Below the pieces are notes generated by a model, which was not told the origin of the DNA, made no database searches, and worked only from the letters and a program-made list of their open reading frames with translations. A stretch of DNA of 64,000 bases. Origin: Clostridiales bacterium CCNA10. GTDB lineage: Bacteria > Bacillota > Clostridia > Oscillospirales > Oscillospiraceae. Below, piece after piece: positions 8,345 through 17,106 of this stretch; within the stretch, counting starts at the first letter, position 1; every line of letters starts with the position of its first letter. The stretch lies in assembly GCA_003573975.1 (NCBI GenBank), contig AP018533.1:1674001-1738000 (forward strand), written 5' to 3'. Made by a program: the position numbers and the translations under genes.

Positions 8345-8860
8345 ATGGGACGTGACGCTACGAAAGCGGCGGGAAATCCGTGGTATCAAGCCAGAAAAAA
8401 GGCTGCTGAATATGATGACAGGCTATGTAGCCGTGAGAGCGCGGCTGAGCAACTCGGAATGTCGGTATCTTCGCTGGCAGATGCAGAGCTGGGGAACACA
8501 AAGTTCATGCCAGTCGATAAGGCGGTGCTCATGGCTGACAGGTACAACGCCCCGTGGCTGCTGAACCACTACTGCTTGAACGAGTGCCCGATTGGATGCA
8601 GGCATTCGCTCTCCGATGAAGTGGTGGGCATTGACCGCGTGACGGTCAAGCTGCTGAAGAGCCTGAAGACCGAAAAGCTCGGAGATGTCAAGGACACGCT
8701 CCTTGACATCGCGGCTGACGGGAAAATCACCGAAGACGAGAAACCGGCGCTTCAAGAGGTTTTGGCCTACCTCGACGATCTGGCAAAGACCGTGAGCGAG
8801 CTGAAGACCATCGGAGAGATGGCTCTGAACGAAGATGGTGATGCCCATGGATCAAAGTAG
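8345..8860 (+). CDS. Putative DNA-binding regulator
   Basis: 171 residues. The N-terminal half has a helix-turn-helix pattern (SAAEQLGMSVSSLADAELGN) and a Cys/His cluster (NECPIGCRH); the C-terminal half is helical and acidic and may dimerise. The ATG at 8345 follows GGAGG by about 10 nt; an upstream in-frame GTG (8324) lacks a site. The gene has its own operator-bearing promoter and leads the early operon, so a regulatory role is likely but unproven. Confidence 0.75.
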   Translation: MGRDATKAAGNPWYQARKKAAEYDDRLCSRESAAEQLGMSVSSLADAELGNTKFMPVDKAVLMADRYNAPWLLNHYCLNECPIGCRHSLSDEVVGIDRVTVKLLKSLKTEKLGDVKDTLLDIAADGKITEDEKPALQEVLAYLDDLAKTVSELKTIGEMALNEDGDAHGSK

Positions 8861-8999
8861 TCTGATGGCTATACTCGCGGAAGAGTATGGCATCAAAAGC
8901 CCACAGGAGCTTGCGGAGGCTATTCGGCGGATGAAACCGTTGGATCTGGCCCCGTTCTGCGTGACACCTGAGAAAACGAAGGAGGACAAAGCATCATGA
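8847..8999 (+). CDS. Small early protein, unknown
   Basis: 50 residues, MDQSSLMAILAEEYGIKSP then a short helix and PFCVTPEKTKEDKAS. Its stop overlaps the ATG of the next gene (ATGA), and its start overlaps the end of the previous one, so it is a translationally coupled member of the operon. An in-frame ATG at 8841 is an alternative start. No family recognised. Confidence 0.6.
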   Translation: MDQSSLMAILAEEYGIKSPQELAEAIRRMKPLDLAPFCVTPEKTKEDKAS

Positions 9000-9721
9000 C
9001 CCGAATGGAACGGCGAAGAAGACGCCGCCGCATCTTGCGAATCAAGCTGGCGACCACAGCGGCCGTGCTGGCGCTGACCACGGCCAGCATCGTAGCCCTG
9101 ACAGGGGGGGCAGCCGAAACGGTGCCCGAACAAACACCGCAGCCGCCCGCGTTGCAGGCTGAGCCGGTTCTGCTGGTTGCAGAGCACGACAGTACATATC
9201 AGCCCGTCCAGATGACGGCCGAGCCTGCTCAGGAACCGGAACCCGTAGAGGAAGAGGACGAGAACGAGAAAATCGAGGCCGCTCTGCTGGAGCAAGGCTA
9301 TCTGCATGAGGAGATCCCTCTGGACTTCGACCTGCAGTGCCACCTGATTACGGTCTGCGAAGAGTACGGCGTCCCTCAGAGCGTGGCTCTGGGCGTCATT
9401 CAGGCCGAAAGCTCGTTCACGGCCACGGCCTCGAACGGAAGCTGCTACGGCTATATGCAGATCAACAGCATCAATTCCGAATGGCTGTCTGAGAAAATCG
9501 GGGTCACGGATCTGACCGACCCGTACCAGAATATCCGCTCTGGTGTGTTCATCCTGAGCGACCTGTATGGGAAGTACGGGGACTGGCACAAAGCCTTGAT
9601 TTGTTACAACTACGGCGAGGGCGGAGCTCGGGAGCACGTCTTCAGCAAAGGCTACACGACCACGTCGTACAGCCGCACGGTGATGGAATACGCGGACGCA
9701 TGGGCGGAGGTGCTGGCATGA
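8996..9721 (+). CDS. Membrane-anchored lytic transglycosylase (SLT domain)
   Basis: 241 residues. A basic N-terminus (MTRMERRRRRRR) and hydrophobic segment (about 17-40) form a signal anchor. A Pro/Glu-rich linker follows, then an SLT domain from about residue 105 with the catalytic glutamate in VIQAESSF, the GYMQIN motif and ALICYNYGEGGA. It should cleave glycan strands outside the membrane. It sits at the head of the early operon rather than with tail or lysis genes, which is unusual for a phage. Confidence 0.85.
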   Translation: MTRMERRRRRRRILRIKLATTAAVLALTTASIVALTGGAAETVPEQTPQPPALQAEPVLLVAEHDSTYQPVQMTAEPAQEPEPVEEEDENEKIEAALLEQGYLHEEIPLDFDLQCHLITVCEEYGVPQSVALGVIQAESSFTATASNGSCYGYMQINSINSEWLSEKIGVTDLTDPYQNIRSGVFILSDLYGKYGDWHKALICYNYGEGGAREHVFSKGYTTTSYSRTVMEYADAWAEVLA

Positions 9722-9984
9722 TCGACACGGCGAAGCTGAACACCGAGGAGCTGGGAAACATCATCGTGGACGTCCAGAACGAGACCGGCTTCTGGTTCGA
9801 TGTGGATGACATGGTCGCCATCATGCAGCACACCGTCCGCAAGGCAGACCTGAACGGCAAGGACGAGGAGTATGTGCCTCTGCTGTTCAGAAACGAGCTG
9901 GAAGATTATGTGATGCGCGAGAGAATCAATGCGATTGGGAGGAGAAACTTATGTGCGACATCTGTATGCACAGCCCTTGCCTGA
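9718..9984 (+). CDS. Small early protein, unknown
   Basis: 88 residues starting MIDTAKLNTEELGNIIVDVQ, acidic and mostly helical. It starts in an ATGA overlap with the lytic transglycosylase and runs into the next gene, so it belongs to the same coupled operon. No family recognised. Confidence 0.65.
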   Translation: MIDTAKLNTEELGNIIVDVQNETGFWFDVDDMVAIMQHTVRKADLNGKDEEYVPLLFRNELEDYVMRERINAIGRRNLCATSVCTALA

Positions 9985-10199
9985 GCGGCTGCCCAAACGC
10001 GCCAGACCCGACGCCGGTGACGCACTGCTGCTCCTGCGGAGAGCCGATTATTCCCGGCGACGAGTACGGCATCATCGACGGTGAGGCGTGGTGCGAGGAC
10101 TGCTTGGAAGACCTGCCGCTCTGCGTCCTGATACCGAAGCTGGGAGGAGAATGGAGAACCGCGAGCGAGGAGGACATTCCAGATGGATATGACGGTTGA
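9951..10199 (+). CDS. Small cysteine-rich protein, probable zinc binder
   Basis: 82 residues with CDIC, CLSGC, CCSCGE and CEDC clusters, a spacing consistent with one or two structural zinc sites similar to treble-clef or LIM-like fingers. The ATG at 9951 follows GGGAGGAG. Overlaps the genes on both sides. The exact fold and any nucleic-acid role are not known. Confidence 0.7.
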   Translation: MCDICMHSPCLSGCPNAPDPTPVTHCCSCGEPIIPGDEYGIIDGEAWCEDCLEDLPLCVLIPKLGGEWRTASEEDIPDGYDG

Positions 10200-10800
10200 G
10201 GTTCCTGAACTGCCAGAGCTGACGTTCGACGAGGCCAGCCACATCTACCGGCTGAACGGCGACATCATCCCGAGCGTGTCGAAGCTGATGGAGCTGCTGA
10301 AAGACCAGTGCTACGGCGGTATCAGCAAGAGAACGCTTGAGAACGCCGCCATCAAAGGATCTGCGGTGCATAACAGCATCGAGAACTGGATCAAGTTCGG
10401 CATCGACGATATTCCGTCGGAGCATCGCGGCTACTTCAACGGCTTCATGGAGTGGTGGAAGCAGTATAAACCGCGGGTCTTCGGCTCTGAGGTGCGCATC
10501 TACCATAAGCTGATGCGCTACGGCGGGACGATTGACCTGCTCTGCGAGATTGGCGGCCTGCTGGAGCTTATCGACTTCAAGACGACGTACACGCTGCTGG
10601 AAATGGCCTGCGGTGTCCAGCTTGAAGCCTACTCGCAGGCACTTATTTCCCACGGCATCACACCGCAAAGAAAGCACATCCTGCATCTGAAAAAGGACGG
10701 GAAATGGGCGTTCCGCGAGTTCCCGGCCAAAGACCCCGCCAGATGCCGCGTAGTCGGGGCACTGAAATGTCTGTACGACTATGAACAGTCTTACAAATAA
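10183..10800 (+). CDS. PD-(D/E)XK exonuclease, RecT partner
   Basis: 205 residues. Nuclease core motifs are visible: a conserved GSAVHNSIENW helix, GGTIDLLCE (the D), LIDFKTT (the E/DxK equivalent), and VQLEAYSQAL, the pattern of phage RecB/Cas4-like exonucleases. These resect double-stranded ends to give single strands. The single-strand annealing protein RecT lies one gene downstream, so the pair should carry out annealing-type recombination. Start at ATG 10183. Confidence 0.8.
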   Translation: MDMTVEVPELPELTFDEASHIYRLNGDIIPSVSKLMELLKDQCYGGISKRTLENAAIKGSAVHNSIENWIKFGIDDIPSEHRGYFNGFMEWWKQYKPRVFGSEVRIYHKLMRYGGTIDLLCEIGGLLELIDFKTTYTLLEMACGVQLEAYSQALISHGITPQRKHILHLKKDGKWAFREFPAKDPARCRVVGALKCLYDYEQSYK

Positions 10801-10818
10801 ATGAAAAGGAGTGTCAGT

Positions 10819-11565
10819 ATGAACGACGCAAAGACCATCGGAAGCAATGCCCTTGTCCTTGACACCGCAGAAGAGAACGTGACCGTGATGAACGCTGAAG
10901 AGAGCAAGCTCGGCAAAGAAGTCAGCTTGATTGAGCAGCGGGCCGAAGCGGTCGTCGTCGCCTCTGGAGCGGATTTCGAGGACGCTGGCCTGTTCCTGAA
11001 GCAGATCAAGCAGGCCCAGAAGCAGGTCAAGGACTATTGGGAGCCTCTCCGCGTGTCCGCCAAGAAGAGCTACGACGAGGTTCTGAACCACAGAAAGGAA
11101 ATGATTGAGCCTCTGGAAAAGGCGGAGAAGATCGTCAAGACCAAGGTGAACGAGTACAGCGCGGAGCAGGAGCACAAGCGCCGTGAGCAGGAGGAGGCCA
11201 TGCGCCGACTGGCTCAGGCCGAGATCGACCGCCACCTGAATGAAGCTGCCGAAGCCGAGGCTAACGGTGACGCTGTTGGCGCAGAGTACGCTATGGCCGA
11301 AGCCGAGATGATGGAAGGGGTGTCCATCGCCGGTGGCGTCCAGCATCAGACGCCCAAGGTCAAGGGCATCTCCCAGAGCAAGACGTGGGAAATCTGCGAG
11401 TCCGAGTGCGACTGGTCTAAGGTTCCCGTGTCTCTCATTGGCATTGAGCTGCGGCCGGTCGATAAGGCTGCGGTGCTCCGCCTGATTAAGATGTCCAAGG
11501 GCCAGGTCGAGATCCCCGGTATCAAGTTCCGCGAAACCTACACCACCAGCGTCAGCACCCGGTAA
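10819..11565 (+). CDS. Coiled-coil early protein between exonuclease and RecT
   Basis: 248 residues. A long coiled coil (about 45-150, Glu/Lys/Arg-rich with RREQEEAMRRLAQAE) precedes a C-terminal domain with WEICESECDW and IPGIKFRETYTT. Proteins of this kind are common between exonuclease and recT in Firmicute phages, and some are called host-nuclease-inhibitor-like, but no activity can be assigned from sequence. The ATG at 10819 has GGAG 7 nt upstream; an ATG at 10801 touches the previous stop. Confidence 0.7.
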   Translation: MNDAKTIGSNALVLDTAEENVTVMNAEESKLGKEVSLIEQRAEAVVVASGADFEDAGLFLKQIKQAQKQVKDYWEPLRVSAKKSYDEVLNHRKEMIEPLEKAEKIVKTKVNEYSAEQEHKRREQEEAMRRLAQAEIDRHLNEAAEAEANGDAVGAEYAMAEAEMMEGVSIAGGVQHQTPKVKGISQSKTWEICESECDWSKVPVSLIGIELRPVDKAAVLRLIKMSKGQVEIPGIKFRETYTTSVSTR

Positions 11566-11590
11566 AACCGGAGAATAACAGGAGGTCAAC

Positions 11591-12520
11591 ATGAGCAACG
11601 AAAACAAACTGAGCACGGCGCCCGCTGGGGCTGTGGCTCAGAAAACGGCCGGAGGGGGAGCCTTGAGCGTCTTCGCTGACGGCGCGAGCTTCAATACGGC
11701 TCTGCGCATGGCCCAGTGCCTTGCGTCGTCTACGGTAGTCCCCAAGGAGTACCACGGAAACGTCGGCAACTGCATGATCGCTATTGAGATGGCATCTCGC
11801 ATCAACACCAGTCCGATGATGGTGATGCAGAACCTCTACATCGTCAACGGGCGCCCTGCGTGGTCGAGCCAGTGGATCATCGCCATGATTAACAGCAGCC
11901 GCCGGTACAAGACTGAGCTGCAGTTCGAGTTCGGCCGCGACAAAGGCGACGGCGGCCTGAGTTGCCGCGCTTGGGCGGAGGATTACTCCGGCCACAAGGT
12001 CTACGGCCCGAAAATCACGATGAATATGGCGAACGACGAAGGCTGGACGAGTAAAAACGGCAGCAAGTGGAAGACCATGCCCGACGTGATGATCCAGTAC
12101 CGCGCCGCTTCGTTCTTTGGCCGCATGAACTGCCCCGATATGATTATGGGCATTTACAGTCAGGAGGAAGTCCTCGACATGGGCGAGCTTCCGACGGATG
12201 GCTTCGCTCTGGTGGTCGATCCTGCTACCGGCGAAGTGACCGAGGCTGAAAAGGATGAACCCATCACGCAGGATCAGCGTCAGACGCTTTTCAAGATGGC
12301 GACGAGCGCCTTCGGACAGGAAGCGAACGGCGTCCTGAAATCCCTGCTGGCCGCCGAGGGCTACGAGTCCACGGAGGGCCTGCCTACGTCTGTGTATCAC
12401 CGCATCACCGAAAAGGTCATGGAAATGGCTCAGGAGAAGAAACCTGAACCCGAAGCTCCACAGGAAGCCAGCGATACCGTTCCTGCCAGCGACCAGCCCG
12501 ATTTCCCCGGTAAAGAGTGA
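11591..12520 (+). CDS. recT: RecT-family single-strand annealing protein
   Basis: 309 residues. The family core is clear: NCMIAIEMASRINTSPMMVM, GRPAWSSQWIIAMIN, RAWAEDYSGH and MIQYRAASFFGRMN. RecT proteins bind single-stranded DNA and anneal complementary strands or promote invasion, working with a partner exonuclease (here upstream). The C-terminal 50 residues are acidic and Pro-rich, as often seen in single-strand-binding tails. The ribosome site AGGAGG is well placed before ATG 11591. Confidence 0.88.
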   Translation: MSNENKLSTAPAGAVAQKTAGGGALSVFADGASFNTALRMAQCLASSTVVPKEYHGNVGNCMIAIEMASRINTSPMMVMQNLYIVNGRPAWSSQWIIAMINSSRRYKTELQFEFGRDKGDGGLSCRAWAEDYSGHKVYGPKITMNMANDEGWTSKNGSKWKTMPDVMIQYRAASFFGRMNCPDMIMGIYSQEEVLDMGELPTDGFALVVDPATGEVTEAEKDEPITQDQRQTLFKMATSAFGQEANGVLKSLLAAEGYESTEGLPTSVYHRITEKVMEMAQEKKPEPEAPQEASDTVPASDQPDFPGKE

Positions 12521-12565
12521 TGCGATCCGACGGCATAGCCGTCATACAGACAGGCAGGTGAGAAA

Positions 12566-13432
12566 ATGGCATGGATCAGCGTACACGAAAGTATCGACGG
12601 GCCGAAGCTGCGGAATCTGTATAAGCAGCTCGGTTGCTCAAAGTTCGAGGCGACGGGCATCCTGAACTTCTTGTGGTTCTGGGGGCTTACGAACGCTGAG
12701 AGGGACGGGCTCATACTGTATGCAGAAAAAGAGGACATCGAGCGATACCTGTACGGCGTCGGCGCAGGTTGTGTGCTCGATCCGAAGAAAATCGTGGATG
12801 CACTCTTCGATAGCGGCTGGCTCGACTGGTCGCCTCGCGGAATCTGCATCCACGACTGGGAGACTTGGCAAGCCCAATGGCAAAAGGCCAAGGATGCCCG
12901 AGAGCGCGACGCTGCCCGCAAGCGCGAGAGTCGGCGGAACAGCAAAGCGGCGGCCCAAAACGAGGAAAAAGCGGATGCGGCGAAGGACGGTCACACGGAC
13001 GGTCCAGCGGACGGCGAGGAAAAGCAGCTTAAAATCGACGGGGGAGAGACTCCCACAGCCGAAAAAGCGCCGACCGAGCATCCTGAACCGCCGAAGCCCC
13101 CTGCGGAACCGGCAACGCCAAAGTACACGCCGACCTTCGACGAGTTCTGGGACGCATACCCGAAAAAGGCTGAGAAAGGCAACGCCTTCAAGAAGTATCA
13201 GGCCCGCATCCATGAGGGCTTCTCCCCGGAGGAACTGCTGATGGCCGCTCGGAACTATGCGACCCAGTGCAAGAGGCTCGGCACCGAGAAGCAGTACATC
13301 AAGCACCCGAAGACGTTCCTGAGCGACAGCCGGCCGTTCCTTGACTATCTGCCAGATAAGAAGAAGGCCCAGCCGCCCGAGGACGCGGTGCCCGACAACA
13401 AAAATCCGTTTGCGGAATACGGGGAGGAATGA
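12566..13432 (+). CDS. Phage replication organizer (DnaD-like)
   Basis: 288 residues. The N-terminal part (MAWISVHESI... KLRNLYKQLGCSKFEA) is the winged-helix type found in Firmicute phage replisome organizers. A charged linker follows, and the C-terminal TFDEFWDAYPKK plus YIKHPKTFLSD block is typical of replication initiators. It should bind the phage origin and recruit the helicase loader encoded next (4-nt gap). A replication origin may lie in or near this gene, but no iterons were resolved. Confidence 0.82.
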   Translation: MAWISVHESIDGPKLRNLYKQLGCSKFEATGILNFLWFWGLTNAERDGLILYAEKEDIERYLYGVGAGCVLDPKKIVDALFDSGWLDWSPRGICIHDWETWQAQWQKAKDARERDAARKRESRRNSKAAAQNEEKADAAKDGHTDGPADGEEKQLKIDGGETPTAEKAPTEHPEPPKPPAEPATPKYTPTFDEFWDAYPKKAEKGNAFKKYQARIHEGFSPEELLMAARNYATQCKRLGTEKQYIKHPKTFLSDSRPFLDYLPDKKKAQPPEDAVPDNKNPFAEYGEE

Positions 13433-13435
13433 CAA

Positions 13436-14323
13436 ATGCAAGGATTTGACCCGCAGACCATTTTGCCCCGTATTGCCGCCCAAGGGCTTGAACGGCAGGA
13501 GATCCGCCCCGGCGATTGGTTCGACGATGACGGAATGCTCATGTGCGGGAAATGCGGTGAGCCGAGGCAGGGGATGGTGACGGTGTCCGCTCCGACGGAC
13601 GGCGACCCAGCGAACAAGCTGACATTCAAAGCCACCCGTTCCTGCAAGTGCGACCGAGACAAGGAGGCCGCCGAGAAGCAGGCAGAGCAGAACAAAAAGG
13701 ACATGGAGCGTGTTGCCCGTCTGAAAAAGGCAAGCCTCGTGGACGAAAAGTTCCGTGAGGCGTCCTTCGACAGCTTTCAGGTCACGAAATACAACGCCAG
13801 AAATCTGAAGCTGTGCCGCCGATACGCCGAGGCGTTCGACGAGATGGTGTCCAAAAATCAGGGGTTGATTTTCTGGGGAAGTGTTGGCACGGGCAAGAGC
13901 TTTGCGGCGGCCTGCATCGCAAACCACCTGCTGAACCGAGGCATCCCCGTGATGATGACATCTCTTGTGGAGCTGCTGAAACTCATTCAGGACGGCGAGG
14001 AACGGGAAAGCGACATCATCGCTCGGATGAACAGCGCGAAGCTGGTCATCTTCGACGATTTAGGAGCCGAGCGCAACACCGACTATGCGCTTGAGAAGAT
14101 TTACAACATCATCGACAGCCGGTATCGGCGGAAGCTCCCGATGCTCCTGACCACAAACCTGACCATCGACGAGATGAAGGAAGAAGAGGACAGACGGTAC
14201 AGCCGCATTTACGACCGCATCTTCGAGACTTGCTACTCGATGCAGTTCACCGGCCCGAGTTGGCGGAAGAAGGAAGCCAGCCGGCGGTTCACGGAGATGG
14301 AGAAGCTGTTCGATATTGACTGA
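13436..14323 (+). CDS. DnaC-like helicase loader ATPase
   Basis: 295 residues. An N-terminal zinc-binding segment (CGKCGEPRQ ... CKC) is followed by an AAA+ domain with Walker A GSVGTGKS, Walker B LVIFDDLGAE and a downstream sensor region (LLTTNLT). This is the organisation of DnaC/DnaI loaders that place DnaB-type helicase at the origin. It follows directly after the replication organizer, matching that pairing in many phages. Confidence 0.9.
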   Translation: MQGFDPQTILPRIAAQGLERQEIRPGDWFDDDGMLMCGKCGEPRQGMVTVSAPTDGDPANKLTFKATRSCKCDRDKEAAEKQAEQNKKDMERVARLKKASLVDEKFREASFDSFQVTKYNARNLKLCRRYAEAFDEMVSKNQGLIFWGSVGTGKSFAAACIANHLLNRGIPVMMTSLVELLKLIQDGEERESDIIARMNSAKLVIFDDLGAERNTDYALEKIYNIIDSRYRRKLPMLLTTNLTIDEMKEEEDRRYSRIYDRIFETCYSMQFTGPSWRKKEASRRFTEMEKLFDID

Positions 14324-14336
14324 AAGGAGAAGCCAA

Positions 14337-14522
14337 ATGGAAATGAAGCAGCGGGTACAGCATCTTATCGCTGACGTCGAGAGAGCCTGTATCAAGTACA
14401 AGCTGAACATGACGATTTACGACGGGAAGCTCGCGTTCGTCGATCAGGAGAGCCGCCACATCGTTGCAACGTGGGGCCCGCAGTTCAAACTCAGCGAGGA
14501 GCCTGAACATGGCGGGGAGTAA
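14337..14522 (+). CDS. Small early protein, unknown
   Basis: 61 residues with two short predicted helices and a strand pair (TIYDGKLAFVDQESRHIVATW). The ATG at 14337 follows AAAGGAG. Overlaps the next small gene. No family recognised. Confidence 0.6.
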   Translation: MEMKQRVQHLIADVERACIKYKLNMTIYDGKLAFVDQESRHIVATWGPQFKLSEEPEHGGE

Positions 14523-14703
14523 AGAGGTCTTCTACCTCAAAATCGGGAGTGAAGCCGACCGCGTGACGGTCGCCTCGATCCTGTTCCGAAACGGGTATTC
14601 CGTCCAGCCCGTGAAGCAGAAGAAGGACGGGAGAAGCAACGAATACCTCGTCAAGTATTGGATCGGCGAGGCGACGGTGGAAGGAGTTGAGATGCCAAAA
14701 TGA
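14509..14703 (+). CDS. Small early protein, unknown
   Basis: 64 residues, MAGSKEVFYLKIGSEADRVT and further, with an alternating strand-helix pattern resembling a small ferredoxin-like fold. Its stop overlaps the RusA start (AATGA), so it is coupled to it. No family recognised. Confidence 0.6.
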   Translation: MAGSKEVFYLKIGSEADRVTVASILFRNGYSVQPVKQKKDGRSNEYLVKYWIGEATVEGVEMPK

Positions 14704-15119
14704 AAGTGAAGTTCTCCGTTTATGGAGAGCCGCAGGGGAAAGGACGACCGCGCTTTTCAACGGTCTGCGGGCACACCAAGACGCGGACCCCGGATGAAAC
14801 GATCCTGTACGAAAATCTCGTGAAGACCGAATACAGAAATCAGGCTGGATTCCGGTATTCGGACGACGCCATGCTCGATGTCCGTATTACGGCGTACTAC
14901 ACCATACCGAAGTCGGTCAGCAAGAAAAAACAACAGGCGATGCTTGACCATCGCATCCGGCCGATCAAGAAGCCAGATTACGACAATATCGGCAAGGTGA
15001 TCTGCGATTCATTGAACGGCATCGCATACCGAGATGACGCTCAGATCGTAGACGCGCAGATCAGAAAGTTCTATTCGGACACCCCGAAAGTGGTGGTGAC
15101 GATTCAGGAAGCAGAATAG
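14700..15119 (+). CDS. rusA: RusA-like Holliday junction resolvase
   Basis: 139 residues, normal for RusA. The family signature is clear: GEPQGKGRPRF near the start and KPDYDNIGKVICDSLNGIAY followed by RDDAQI, which supplies the catalytic aspartates. It resolves four-way DNA junctions formed during recombination and replication, in keeping with RecT and the exonuclease upstream. Confidence 0.92.
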   Translation: MKVKFSVYGEPQGKGRPRFSTVCGHTKTRTPDETILYENLVKTEYRNQAGFRYSDDAMLDVRITAYYTIPKSVSKKKQQAMLDHRIRPIKKPDYDNIGKVICDSLNGIAYRDDAQIVDAQIRKFYSDTPKVVVTIQEAE

Positions 15120-15128
15120 GAGGAAGCC

Positions 15129-15842
15129 ATGAAGAAACTCGCAAAACTCAGCCCCGGCAGCATTTTCAACTTTGCCGGTGAAAAGTTCGTTGTTATGGAA
15201 CAGCGTGACGGCGCCGCGTTCGTCCTGCTGGCTCAGAGCAAGGAGTCCTGCCCGTTCAACGACAAGGACGATGCGGAGAACCGCAACGACTACACTTGCT
15301 CCACCTTGAAGGAGCGCATCGACAAGTGGGTGGAGGCCCTGCCTCGCACCTCGGAGGAGGCCGCGGCCATTCTCCCGTTTGAGGTAGATCTGAGCTGCAC
15401 CGACCGTAGCAAGAGCTACGGCACCATCACGGTCAAGGCGGCGCCCCTGACGCTTTGGCAGTACGGCCAGTTCAAGGAGTTGATTCCGCTGAACGAGGAT
15501 GACTGGTACTGGCTCGTCACGCCTTGGGCGTGTCGGTGGCTCCGCTCCCCGAACACCGACTACACCAACAACGTGTGGGTCGTCTACACCGATGGCTACT
15601 GCAGCCGCAGCAGCGCATCCAACTCGTACGGCATCCGCCCCGCTTTGCTTCTTAACTCTGACCTCTTGGTCTCTTTGGACGACGAGGTTGAGGATGATTG
15701 CTGCGGCGAATGCGACTGCTGCGGCGGCAAGGGCCTGCCCAGCCTCGACGGCATCAGCACGGCGACGCTGCTGGAGGAGATCCAGCGCAGAGCGATGCGG
15801 GCCGGCTCGGTCTTCATGGGTGAGGATGGGACGGACGAATGA
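15129..15842 (+). CDS. DUF6273-like protein with DGR variable region (remote target)
   Basis: 237 residues with no signal peptide. Residues 1-180 look like a DUF6273-type domain: strands near the start, a central helix, then the terminal WLRSP ... GIRPALLL block. Residues 136-173 are encoded by a variable repeat that aligns base for base with the DGR template at 61571-61684, with 14 internal changes, all at template adenines. A C-terminal extension has CCGECDCCGG and a helical acidic tail. It lies in the early operon between rusA and a zinc-finger gene, 46 kb from the reverse transcriptase. The ligand is unknown; the fold is probably C-type-lectin-like as in other DGR targets. Confidence 0.85.
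   Translation: MKKLAKLSPGSIFNFAGEKFVVMEQRDGAAFVLLAQSKESCPFNDKDDAENRNDYTCSTLKERIDKWVEALPRTSEEAAAILPFEVDLSCTDRSKSYGTITVKAAPLTLWQYGQFKELIPLNEDDWYWLVTPWACRWLRSPNTDYTNNVWVVYTDGYCSRSSASNSYGIRPALLLNSDLLVSLDDEVEDDCCGECDCCGGKGLPSLDGISTATLLEEIQRRAMRAGSVFMGEDGTDE
15534..15647 (+). repeat. DGR variable repeat VR2 (remote)
   Basis: Aligns without gaps to TR 61571-61684. Fourteen internal substitutions all fall on template A (to G, T or C). The only other differences are the first base and the C-to-T in the terminal CGCTTTG, which is shared with VR1 and so marks the IMH end. Confidence 0.9.
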
Positions 15843-16069
15843 GGAATCTGGAGTTTAGCGGCTATTGGGAAGGCGAAGCCGTGTACTCGTGCGACTGCTG
15901 CGGCAAAGACGTTTCGTTCCCGTTCGATAGCGAGGACATCGACTCGAAGGCCCACCGGAAAGAGCTGCGGGAGCGGCTCGGATGGATCACGACGAAGGTG
16001 GATGGCGAGTGGCACGACTTCTGCTGTGAAGCCTGCCGAAACAAGTACATCCGCGACACGACAAAATGA
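15839..16069 (+). CDS. Small zinc-finger protein
   Basis: 76 residues with two cysteine clusters, CDCCGK and FCCEACRNKY, typical of a single zinc site. It starts in an ATGA overlap with the DGR target gene, so the two are translationally coupled; a functional link with the diversified protein is possible but only inferred. Confidence 0.7.
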   Translation: MRNLEFSGYWEGEAVYSCDCCGKDVSFPFDSEDIDSKAHRKELRERLGWITTKVDGEWHDFCCEACRNKYIRDTTK

Positions 16070-16083
16070 AGGAGGAAAATACC

Positions 16084-17073
16084 ATGAGCAAGGACTATTC
16101 TCTGTCCCTGAGAGGCGAGGCTTTCAACAGCCTGTGCGCTGACTTCGACACCACGCTCCGTGACGTGCTGGCTGGCATGATCGAGACGGAGCAGAACACC
16201 GGCGAGATCAACATTAAGGTCAAAATCACCCTCACCGATGACTCGGCCCCTGACTACACCGTGGCCGGCGGCCATCAGACCAGAGAGGTGACGAAGCCGA
16301 AGTTCGACCACACCGTTGCCTACGTCATCCAGCGCAAGGAGAAGAAGAGCGGCAGCTTCTCCGGTAACTTCGAGCTGGTCTTCGACAAGGCCAGTGGACA
16401 GTATTTCTACCGCGACATCGACAACGGCCAGACCACACTCTTTGATGGTGACGGCGATTCTGCTGACTTCGCCAACACCCAATATGACGTCGTTGACGAA
16501 GGCCCCAGAGGGCTTCCTGCGGCCCATGAGAGTAGCGTAATCAACGGGGAGGAAGTTGCACCCGCAGACGCAGAGGATGCCACTCCTGACGCTGCTGGCG
16601 AGTTTGAGGAGGAAACCATCGACCCCGCGTATGATCCGTCCAAGCCATTCGGCTGGCTCCGCCAGTTCATCGGCGAAACGATGAACGTCACCGAGGCGAT
16701 GGGCAACTACACCGTCCGTACGCAGGGCAACAAGGTCGTCCTGTCCTCTGCGACCAGCCCCGAGAACCCGTTCTACTGCTCCGCTGAGAAGCTGAGCCCC
16801 CATGTCGGTCACGCCGTCGTGTGCGTCGGCTATGGCGATGACGAGATCGTGAACATCTCCATTGAGTGTGAGGATTGCAGCGAGGTTCTGTTCGACATCG
16901 ACTCTCCTCATGTCGGCATGGAGGATGCCGCCGAGGAAGCGGCTTCGGGCGAAGAGGAGCCGACCGAGGAGACGGATGCGACCGACGCTGCCGCAGAGGA
17001 AGAGCCTGTCACCGAGGAGCCTGCTGACGAGAACGAGCCCAACGGCTACGAGTACGACGAACCCGAGGCGTAA
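16084..17073 (+). CDS. Acidic early protein, unknown
   Basis: 329 residues. Residues 1-130 form an alpha/beta segment with SLSLRGEAFNSLCADFD and YVIQRKEKKSGSFSGNFE; the C-terminal third is very acidic and low-complexity (EEEPTEETDATDAAAEEE). The ATG at 16084 follows AAGGAGG. Acidic tails of this kind are common in DNA mimics and in proteins binding single-strand-binding partners, but no family is recognised. Confidence 0.65.
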   Translation: MSKDYSLSLRGEAFNSLCADFDTTLRDVLAGMIETEQNTGEINIKVKITLTDDSAPDYTVAGGHQTREVTKPKFDHTVAYVIQRKEKKSGSFSGNFELVFDKASGQYFYRDIDNGQTTLFDGDGDSADFANTQYDVVDEGPRGLPAAHESSVINGEEVAPADAEDATPDAAGEFEEETIDPAYDPSKPFGWLRQFIGETMNVTEAMGNYTVRTQGNKVVLSSATSPENPFYCSAEKLSPHVGHAVVCVGYGDDEIVNISIECEDCSEVLFDIDSPHVGMEDAAEEAASGEEEPTEETDATDAAAEEEPVTEEPADENEPNGYEYDEPEA

Positions 17074-17106
17074 CGAACCGCGATTTGAGCAGAGAGGAGG
17101 GCAGGC

